Below are positions 57,180 through 64,000 of a stretch of DNA of 64,000 nt, piece by piece (position 1 is the stretch's first letter; each line of letters opens with the position of its first letter). Both the position numbers and the translations under genes were made by a program. This stretch comes from Prevotella sp. UBA6994 (lineage in GTDB: Bacteria > Bacteroidota > Bacteroidia > Bacteroidales > Bacteroidaceae), in NCBI GenBank assembly GCA_002449845.1, contig DJXW01000016.1, positions 288,120 through 352,119 of the forward strand, written 5' to 3'. The notes under the pieces were generated by a model, which was not told the origin of the DNA, ran no database searches, and was given only the letters and a program-made list of their open reading frames with translations.

Positions 57180-59240
57180 TTAATACCAATCTTCAGAATA
57201 CTGGTCGTTGTCAATGACACTGATAGGAACAAATTCCACAAAGTCAAGCTGCCACTTCAAGTCAGAGTCGTCATTGATTACGTTCTTGTAACGGAACCAG
57301 AATTCTTCACTTTGCTTGATGTTAACACGACCCAAGATTCTACGCAAGGTAACCACACCATCTCCACGACAGTTCTTGGTGGTCTTGGTATCACCATCAT
57401 CACCTGGGTGACCGCAGAATGCATACGGACCTCTCATGTAACCACGATTGCGCATAGCCTCATCGGTACCGATACCCATGTCATCTTCCTCATAGAAAGA
57501 AGTCCAACCGATACGTGGGTCACTTTCTTGGATACGAACGTCAAGAGGAATGCTCAATGCAATCATCTTCTGAACGTCACTTGACGTACCATAGTAGAAC
57601 TGCATCATACCGCCGTGTCCCATTGGAGAATAGAACAAACGGAACTCATAGATACCTGATGGTACAGGAGGAAGTTTTACGGCGAGGTCATATTGTCCCC
57701 ATCCCTGGAAGGCATCAGCCTGATAAGCACGATAGTCACCCTTGATGTTGTACCTGAGCTTGGTTTGCTCACCATTATAGCAAATCACGTTGTCAAAGTA
57801 GTTGATCGGGAACGCAAGACGTGCACCACTTCCACCACCATTCATGGCAGAAACCTCGTTCATATAGAGGTAACGGAAACCATTGTTGATAAACTCTGGC
57901 AAGAACGTTGTTGCCTCAAAGCGAAGACGCTCGTTGAGTACGCCATTAGGAACCTGAGAATTGTAAACCAACGGTTTGTTGATTGGATGGATATATCCGT
58001 TATAAGCCGTGATGTCCCTACGCTCAATCAGCACACCCTCGTCAATGAGTTGGTGATTGGTACCCATCGTACCCACCTCATTGGTCAATGTGTTGAATGT
58101 ACGATAGCGATTGATGTAGAGGTTCTTCCCTGGTTGTGGTTCCCAAATCTTCATCAAAGTATGGGGCAACATGGTCTCATAGTAATCGTATGGTTCTGCA
58201 CCATTCACGTAGTTCCATTTGTCTTGACCGGCTGCCACACCTGCCTTGTCCTCAAATACCAATTGGTCTTGAGCCATTGAAGCAAACAAGATATGGTATG
58301 CGACAAACATGTTCAGTGCATTGAAGCGATTCGTGTAATCGTCACCCGTACTTACGGTATAGCCCAACTCACGCATATAGTCGTACCATTGTGGAGCATT
58401 GGCATATACATTATTGGCATACTTCACCAAATCGTCGAAGCTGTTGATGCCATGCGCACGGAATACCTCATCACTTTCCGCAAACACCGTATAGCCGACC
58501 TTACATTCGGTTGGGCAATACAACTCACTACCATTCGTATCGGTGATATCGGCAGGTTTCGTATAAGTGATATTCTTGGAAGATGCAACGATGGCTTTAG
58601 CCAAGCCCGTCTTTTGCAAAGCCTCATTGAAAATCCTGAAGCCTTCCAATCTGTCAAAGGTATCGCCTAAGTTACGAGACGAACGAGCCACCACCTTATT
58701 TACTTTATGTACCAGTCCATTGGTCACCTCATTGTCTTCACTGATAATGATAGACGTATCATTCAATACCGTCTGTCCCAATGAGTCAACCCTTGACGAG
58801 ATAGGTCTGCCGAGCATGGTTGAGATAGTAGCACCGCTACCGCCCATCTCTATGATACTATACAATCCATTGGTCAAGTGGTAACGCGCGATATCATTAC
58901 ACAAGGAGTCTGTCAATCCCTCCAAGGAGTTTGAGGTCATTCCATTGTGTGGAACAACGGCCTCGGGGTCATTATACAAATTGTTGATGTATATTTTCAC
59001 GCCCTCGTTGGTTGGGGCGAAACAAGTGTATTGACCATACGAAGCCATCATACGATCAAGCCTAACCCTTGACAAGATATAGTTGAACGCCGTCAAGTCG
59101 CTATCTTTCTGGATGAAAGACTCTACAGTCTCTCCAGTAAAGGTATAGAGGTTCGACTCGTCTGGTTCCTTGTTGCAAGAGCCCAGTACCAACGACGCCA
59201 CCAGTAATACAAGTCCTGATTTAAATATTGTCTTATTCAT
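57180..59240 (-). CDS. FAS1 (fasciclin)-domain lipoprotein, first of two
   Basis: A 686-residue lipoprotein (signal ending LGSC). The FAS1 region spans about residues 35-190: DLTAFNYILSRVRLDRMMASYGQYTCFAPTNEGV, DIARYHLTNGLYSI and LVHKVNKVVARSSRNLGD, each in parts. A second FAS1-like copy, SDEVFRAHGINSFDDLVKYA, is followed by a beta-rich C-terminus (IYEFRLFYSPMGHGGMMQFYYG). It lies 18 bases after the first SusD gene and 37 bases before the other FAS1 gene. Surface exposure and a ligand-binding role are inferred. Confidence 0.85.
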   Translation of the reverse strand: MNKTIFKSGLVLLVASLVLGSCNKEPDESNLYTFTGETVESFIQKDSDLTAFNYILSRVRLDRMMASYGQYTCFAPTNEGVKIYINNLYNDPEAVVPHNGMTSNSLEGLTDSLCNDIARYHLTNGLYSIIEMGGSGATISTMLGRPISSRVDSLGQTVLNDTSIIISEDNEVTNGLVHKVNKVVARSSRNLGDTFDRLEGFRIFNEALQKTGLAKAIVASSKNITYTKPADITDTNGSELYCPTECKVGYTVFAESDEVFRAHGINSFDDLVKYANNVYANAPQWYDYMRELGYTVSTGDDYTNRFNALNMFVAYHILFASMAQDQLVFEDKAGVAAGQDKWNYVNGAEPYDYYETMLPHTLMKIWEPQPGKNLYINRYRTFNTLTNEVGTMGTNHQLIDEGVLIERRDITAYNGYIHPINKPLVYNSQVPNGVLNERLRFEATTFLPEFINNGFRYLYMNEVSAMNGGGSGARLAFPINYFDNVICYNGEQTKLRYNIKGDYRAYQADAFQGWGQYDLAVKLPPVPSGIYEFRLFYSPMGHGGMMQFYYGTSSDVQKMIALSIPLDVRIQESDPRIGWTSFYEEDDMGIGTDEAMRNRGYMRGPYAFCGHPGDDGDTKTTKNCRGDGVVTLRRILGRVNIKQSEEFWFRYKNVINDDSDLKWQLDFVEFVPISVIDNDQYSEDWY

Positions 59241-59258
59241 AATTCTTCAACCTTCCAA

Positions 59259-60986
59259 TTAATAGTTCTTTTTATACTCGTCAGCATCGCTGTAAACGGG
59301 ATTTTGTCGCAAATTGGGATTCACGTCAATATCACTCTGATTGATAGGCATGTAAAGATAGGGCTCCGTTCGCATCTTCGATGCTGCTGCTGCAGCACCA
59401 GAAGTGTACTTCCTTGTAGCCAAGTTCAACATGTTTACGTCGTTGCGAACGAACGCCTTTCCCTTATCATTTTGGTCTGCAAGTGTGGTGGTGTAATCCA
59501 CACCATCGACGTGACGGAAATTGTAACGAAGCAAATCGTACCAACGCTTTCCCTCGAAACACAGTTCACGCAAGCGTTCTTGCAAAACCAAATTTTCCAT
59601 CAGAGTCTTGGTATTGAAAGAACTCCATTTCAAAGAGTCGTTGCCAAGGTTTCCGCTATACAAGCTTCTTGCATTGACATATTGCACGATATTAAACGCA
59701 TCTCTCAAGATGGGATCTGTGTTATCTGCTGCAAGAGCGGTCTCTGCCTCAGCCTTCATCAACATGACATCCGACAAGCGATAGAAGATGTAATTCTGAG
59801 CAAAACGATCATAGCCACGGTCGGTAGAACGAGCTTGTCCTGTCATACCCACAGGATTGGTAACGTTCCATGACATCTGGGCAATCATCTTTCTAACGTC
59901 ATACGACTCTGCGCCAGTACCCACAGCATAACAGTTTTGTAAGTAACGATAGTCGCCTGTTTGCGTATATACCGCAGCACCATTTCCTACGCTTCCAAAG
60001 ATAGACGAAGCTTTCATATAACCATTAGGTGAGGTGTTGTTACGGTATTTATACAAGAACTGGCAAAGGGCAGAGTTGGCATTGGCTGTTCCGTTGTACT
60101 GCAACTCAAAGATACTTTCTTCCGCATTTTGTGAGATGAAAATGTCATCAAACGCCTGCATTCCCTCAGCCAAAGGATAGAGTTTGGTCTCCACTTCGTT
60201 GCGTCCAGGGATATGCTGTGCTCTCTTCGACTCGATGACCTTATCACAATATTCCACACACTTCTGATAGTCTGTGGGGTTGTGCATGATAGAGCCACGC
60301 CACAAGTAGATGTCAGCCAAGATAGCATTGATGGCATCACGATTGATATGTCCCACCCTTCTCCAATCGGAGAACGCGGTTGGGTCAAGTGCCGACTTCT
60401 CAGCCTCTACCAAGTCATCAATACAACGTTGTAATACAGAATCGGGACTCATCTGAGGAATGTTCATTTCCTCACTGCTGGTCATATAGGCATGGGCATT
60501 GTACGGCACATCCCTGAAATTACGAACCAGAAAGAAATAGCACAATGCTCTCAAAGCACGCATCTGTGAGCAATCAGTCTTATAGTCGCCTTCCGTGTAC
60601 GAAGGGTCAATAGACATCACAGATTCAGCACGTTGCAAGACGATATTGCAATTGTTGATAACAGAATACAGACTGCCCCAAGAAGCATACATGTTGTTGG
60701 TCTGTATATTCTGTGCGTCAATTTCAGTCAATGCCGTAACCACGGAGTTAGACGAGATAGAGCTAACGGGCAACAACTCATCTGAGCGGAAGTCACCCCA
60801 TACAATCAAACGACTCATCACGTCGGCGGAGAGCATGGACTTGTAAGCTCCCTCAACCATCAACGACACGTCAGACTTGGTTTTCCAAAAGTCTTCGTCC
60901 ACCGTCTTGTCATCAGGCAGCAGTACGGTGTCCACACATGACACCATCAAAAGACTTGCGAATATAATTGATAAATACTTTTTCAT
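59259..60986 (-). CDS. SusD/RagB-family outer-membrane lipoprotein (first pair)
   Basis: A 575-residue lipoprotein with signal MKKYLSIIFASLLMVSC. SusD motifs are MRALRALCYFFLVRNFRDVPY, INAILADIYLWRGSIMH, and the C-terminal ERLRELCFEGKRWYDLLRYNF, which is the family hallmark, ending LRQNPVY. It partners the SusC gene that ends 12 bases upstream and is followed by two FAS1 genes. The ligand is unknown. Confidence 0.94.
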   Translation of the reverse strand: MKKYLSIIFASLLMVSCVDTVLLPDDKTVDEDFWKTKSDVSLMVEGAYKSMLSADVMSRLIVWGDFRSDELLPVSSISSNSVVTALTEIDAQNIQTNNMYASWGSLYSVINNCNIVLQRAESVMSIDPSYTEGDYKTDCSQMRALRALCYFFLVRNFRDVPYNAHAYMTSSEEMNIPQMSPDSVLQRCIDDLVEAEKSALDPTAFSDWRRVGHINRDAINAILADIYLWRGSIMHNPTDYQKCVEYCDKVIESKRAQHIPGRNEVETKLYPLAEGMQAFDDIFISQNAEESIFELQYNGTANANSALCQFLYKYRNNTSPNGYMKASSIFGSVGNGAAVYTQTGDYRYLQNCYAVGTGAESYDVRKMIAQMSWNVTNPVGMTGQARSTDRGYDRFAQNYIFYRLSDVMLMKAEAETALAADNTDPILRDAFNIVQYVNARSLYSGNLGNDSLKWSSFNTKTLMENLVLQERLRELCFEGKRWYDLLRYNFRHVDGVDYTTTLADQNDKGKAFVRNDVNMLNLATRKYTSGAAAAASKMRTEPYLYMPINQSDIDVNPNLRQNPVYSDADEYKKNY

Positions 60987-60998
60987 ATCTTTCCTTTT

Positions 60999-63900
60999 TT
61001 AGAATCCAATATTGATACTTGCCGTAAATGATTTTGAACGCGGTGTCTGAGAGTCATCAACAGCCAATCCCCAACCACTGGCAGAGATTTCCGGGTCTGT
61101 TCCACTATACCTTGTCCAACAATATAAGTTGTTTACTGAGAGGTAAATCTGGAGCTGGTTGAGTCCCAACTTCTTGATTTGTTTCTTGTCGAAGTTGTAA
61201 GCCAACTGAAGGTTGTTGAAACGTACGAAAGAACCATTCTCTACATAACGGTCAGAACCTTGGAAGTTGTAACCTGAGTTATACATGGCACGTGGCATAG
61301 GCGTGATGTCACCATCCTTGCGCCAACGATAGTTCACCGTAGAGCATTGGTTATAGGTATTAAACATTTCTTGCAAGTTCAGACGAGCAAGGTTGATAAC
61401 CTTATTTCCGAAACGATAGGCGAAACGAGTCTTCAAACTCCATTTGCCATAGCGGAACGTCAAGTTGAAACCACCTTGCACCTTGGGTTGTGAATTGCCT
61501 AAGTAAACAATGTCAAGGGCGTTGATTTGTCCGTCATTGTTGATATCCTCATACATGGCATCACCACCTTGGAAGGTATAAGTAGAAGAGTTGCCATCAT
61601 AATTATAAACAAGGTGTTGTGGGTGTCCCTGACTGGTCATCAGCACCTTTCCGTCAGAGCCGAGCACCACTGGGAATGTCTTTCCACTTGCCAACTCACT
61701 GTTAATCCATGCCTCATAATCGGCAGCATTCAGATTATGTTCCTTCTGGTAGTTCTCCAGATAATCATAGCTATACTGGTAAACGCCCTTATAACGGAAT
61801 CCATAGATAGATCCCAAGGCATTACCCACCTGAACGCGGTTCAGATAACCTGTGGTATTCTTGTTGGATGGACGTGTAGTAGCAATCCACTCAGAGTTGA
61901 TGGCATCCAACACACGAGAATCCATCTCCTTGATTTCATTGAAGTTTTGTGCAACGTTGATTCCAGCATCCATCGAGAACTTACCTATCTTGAGGAAGCG
62001 ACGACCATTGACGTTCAATTCCCAACCATCATTGTTCATCTGTCCCACATTCGCATAGGTTACTTTCGCATATCCCGTGGTAGATGGAATACGCACGTCC
62101 TTCATCAAGAGGTCTTTGGTCTCCTTGTGATAATAGTCGAACTCAACCTCAAGCATATCATTCAGGAATCCGAAGTTGGCACCAAAGTTGAATGAGGTGG
62201 TAGTCTCCCAACGCAAGTCATCCAGCTTCAAGCCATCGATAGCAGCAGTAGTCAACAAATTATTGCCATTACCGTATGAACCGGAGCTGGTATTATATGT
62301 TGAGTAGAAAAGGTAATCGGCATCTGGAGCCTTACCGTTGATACCCCAAGAAGCACGCAAGCCTAACATAGACAACGCCTTACCTTTCACTGCCTTCATG
62401 AAAGGCTCGTCAATGATGTTGTAACGTAAGCTGACACCTGGGAAGTAAGCCCACTTGTTCTTGGGTCCAAACTTAGAGTTTCCATCAGCACGGAGAGAGA
62501 AGCCTAAGTTGTAGATACCCTTGTAAGAGAAGTGTCCGTTGTAAAGTAAATTCTGAGAATTGGAACAGCTGTTTCCGCTCGACATACCATCGGTTGGCAA
62601 TACACCGTGAATGGTTGGCGAAGTAATGCCATCAGGTAAGTCATACTGGGCTATATACTGAGAATTGCTCTTCGACGTTGACATCTCATATCTGAGAAGC
62701 ATCATGGCACTGAAGTCCTTGTTCTTAAAGTAAGGAGTGTATTGCAACTCTGCTCTTGCTCCAATCTTCAAACGGTTCGACTCAGAGTTGGTACTTGAGT
62801 TATAACCTGTGCTTGTCCAGATATCGGTAGCTACCGAAGCGGGATGGTACGTTGGCACGCTACGAGCGTAAATATCGAAGTCAACGCGTCCGATGAACGT
62901 CAGACGGTGTTGCTCCTCACCTACTCCCAGCAACTCATATTTCACCGTGAAGTCTGGCGTGATACGATAGGTTTGATCTTTCTTCCAAGCCAAGTTTGCA
63001 ATGGCAATTGGATTACCCAAGTTACGTACGGACTCTAACTCACGAGAAGAATAGTTGCCTGAATAAGGTGTCAATCCTGATGGGGCCGTGGGATTCATCA
63101 AGTAATACTCATCCGTATTGGTACCATCTGCGTTTTGACGATATACACTCATGTTAGGAGCCAACTTCTGTGCAATACCCAACAATCCACTGAAGTTTTG
63201 GAAGTTGTTGGTATAGGTCAATGCGAAGTTGGTAGAGAACAAGATACGGTCACTCACATTATAGTCCAACACAAGACGGGTTGAGAAACGATCGAGCTTC
63301 TGCTTGATGATAGAACCTGTCTGGTGGTCGTAACCAGCAGAGATACGGAAACGAGCCTTCTGACCTCCACCACTGAGATTCAAGTTGTATGAGTGCATCT
63401 GACCGAACTGCTTCACTTCTTTCACCCAATCAGTATTGTTGTTCCAGTTTTCATACTCTGACCAACTGGGGTTGTAGTTCAACTCGGCAATGTTTGTTGT
63501 GGCATTGGAAGCCTGTGAAGGATTGTAAAACTCCTCCTTCATCAACATGGTATAGTCGTCACCATTCAGCAACTTATATCCATCTGGCTGCCAGGTACCT
63601 GTGAACTTATAAGAGAAGTTCACGCGAGTCTTACCTCTTGAACCACGCTTGGTTGTAATCTGGATCACACCGTTGGCACCATTGGCACCCCATACGGCGG
63701 TAGCGGCAGCGTCCTTGAGTACTACGATGTTAGCGATATCCTCAACGTTCACAGACAACAACGAAGCATATTGCTCCTCATTGGCATTGGCGAAGTCGAA
63801 CGACTCATCTGGATTATCGAAAATCTTATCATCTACAACAATCAGTGGTTCTGCGTTACCATTGATGGTGGTCACACCACGAAGACGCATCGTCGTACCA

Positions 63901-64000
63901 GAACCCAGGTTACCAGAGTTGCTCACAATATCCAAACCGGCGATTTCACCTTGCAGCGCCTCGTCGGCAGACGTGAACGACATACCTTCCACCGATTCCA
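60999..64000 (-). CDS. SusC/RagA-family TonB-dependent transporter, first pair (N-terminus outside window)
   Basis: The visible 1000 residues begin in the plug domain (ADEALQGEIAGLDIVSNSGNLGSGTTMRLRGVTTINGNAEPLIVVDD in parts, then NIVVLKDAAATAVWGANGANGVIQITTKRG, the SusC signature). They run through the whole barrel to the C-terminal end (SKSFTASINIGF). The frame is open to the window edge, so the signal peptide and carboxypeptidase-like domain are not seen. Like other SusC proteins it forms a TonB-powered channel closed by its SusD lid, encoded 12 bases downstream. Confidence 0.94.
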   Translation of the reverse strand, partial: ESVEGMSFTSADEALQGEIAGLDIVSNSGNLGSGTTMRLRGVTTINGNAEPLIVVDDKIFDNPDESFDFANANEEQYASLLSVNVEDIANIVVLKDAAATAVWGANGANGVIQITTKRGSRGKTRVNFSYKFTGTWQPDGYKLLNGDDYTMLMKEEFYNPSQASNATTNIAELNYNPSWSEYENWNNNTDWVKEVKQFGQMHSYNLNLSGGGQKARFRISAGYDHQTGSIIKQKLDRFSTRLVLDYNVSDRILFSTNFALTYTNNFQNFSGLLGIAQKLAPNMSVYRQNADGTNTDEYYLMNPTAPSGLTPYSGNYSSRELESVRNLGNPIAIANLAWKKDQTYRITPDFTVKYELLGVGEEQHRLTFIGRVDFDIYARSVPTYHPASVATDIWTSTGYNSSTNSESNRLKIGARAELQYTPYFKNKDFSAMMLLRYEMSTSKSNSQYIAQYDLPDGITSPTIHGVLPTDGMSSGNSCSNSQNLLYNGHFSYKGIYNLGFSLRADGNSKFGPKNKWAYFPGVSLRYNIIDEPFMKAVKGKALSMLGLRASWGINGKAPDADYLFYSTYNTSSGSYGNGNNLLTTAAIDGLKLDDLRWETTTSFNFGANFGFLNDMLEVEFDYYHKETKDLLMKDVRIPSTTGYAKVTYANVGQMNNDGWELNVNGRRFLKIGKFSMDAGINVAQNFNEIKEMDSRVLDAINSEWIATTRPSNKNTTGYLNRVQVGNALGSIYGFRYKGVYQYSYDYLENYQKEHNLNAADYEAWINSELASGKTFPVVLGSDGKVLMTSQGHPQHLVYNYDGNSSTYTFQGGDAMYEDINNDGQINALDIVYLGNSQPKVQGGFNLTFRYGKWSLKTRFAYRFGNKVINLARLNLQEMFNTYNQCSTVNYRWRKDGDITPMPRAMYNSGYNFQGSDRYVENGSFVRFNNLQLAYNFDKKQIKKLGLNQLQIYLSVNNLYCWTRYSGTDPEISASGWGLAVDDSQTPRSKSFTASINIGF

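Overview
The window looks like a chromosomal segment of a Bacteroidales bacterium, most likely of the Prevotella/Segatella group. The reasons are: many starts are preceded by the Bacteroidetes promoter signature (-7 TAnnTTTG, often with TTTG about 19-21 bases upstream); Shine-Dalgarno sequences are mostly weak; there are two SusC/SusD pairs, FAS1 lipoproteins, a type IX-secretion-like C-terminal domain, a DUF6078-type protein, a class II (B12) ribonucleotide reductase and a Tat system with TatA and TatC but no TatB. No prophage, transposase, CRISPR-Cas locus or rRNA is seen. One tRNA (Ser, anticodon GGA) is present.

Layout. 1-1161: infC-rpmI-rplT translation operon (minus). 1271-2536: histidine-type phosphatase. 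2595-9574 (minus): dnaA, then MCE transporter subunit, N-acetylmuramoyl-alanine amidase, folB and nrdJ. 9575-10539: gene-free, filled by a roughly 500-bp palindromic, MITE-like element. 10540-15923: TlpA-type thioredoxin with a membrane partner, nitroreductase, a small lytic-transglycosylase-like protein behind a long structured leader, LemA and an M48 protease. 16016-19879 (minus): tatA-tatC, a NapH-NapG-like fused polyferredoxin, and a Tat-exported aldo/keto-reductase-ferredoxin lipoprotein. 20071-27287: tRNA-Ser, tatD, carB, carA and a long PurF-like amidotransferase. 27371-34518: Wza-like export lipoprotein, glucuronate isomerase, asparaginase, rubrerythrin, AraC regulator, dapA and an EamA transporter. 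34548-38632: truA joined to an ECF sigma factor/anti-sigma/Spy-like module, an L,D-transpeptidase and a stand-alone sorting-domain-like protein. 38717-43097: RNase Z, a lipoprotein, MazG, a dockerin/FISUMP-like protein and a DUF6078-type protein. 43288-46323: putative metal-acquisition operon (small His/Cys membrane protein, TonB-dependent receptor, DUF4625 lipoprotein). 46404-50111: TonB-C protein and valS. 50208-64000 (minus): SusC-SusD-FAS1-FAS1-SusC-SusD outer-membrane uptake locus; the first SusC runs off the window.

Most remarkable: (i) the tat-linked redox operon, in which a NapG-like periplasmic ferredoxin is fused behind a NapH-like membrane domain with a Tat-like signal now internal, next to the Tat translocase genes and a Tat lipoprotein reductase; (ii) four unrelated-looking intergenic arrays of short units with a strict 21- or 22-bp period, two sharing the same unit and one starting on the last codons of mazG; (iii) three large nested-palindrome intergenic elements built from short tetraloop hairpins; (iv) a 28-codon Cys-rich leader ORF overlapping the start of the transglycosylase gene. 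All functional statements are inferred from sequence motifs read by eye; no database search was run.
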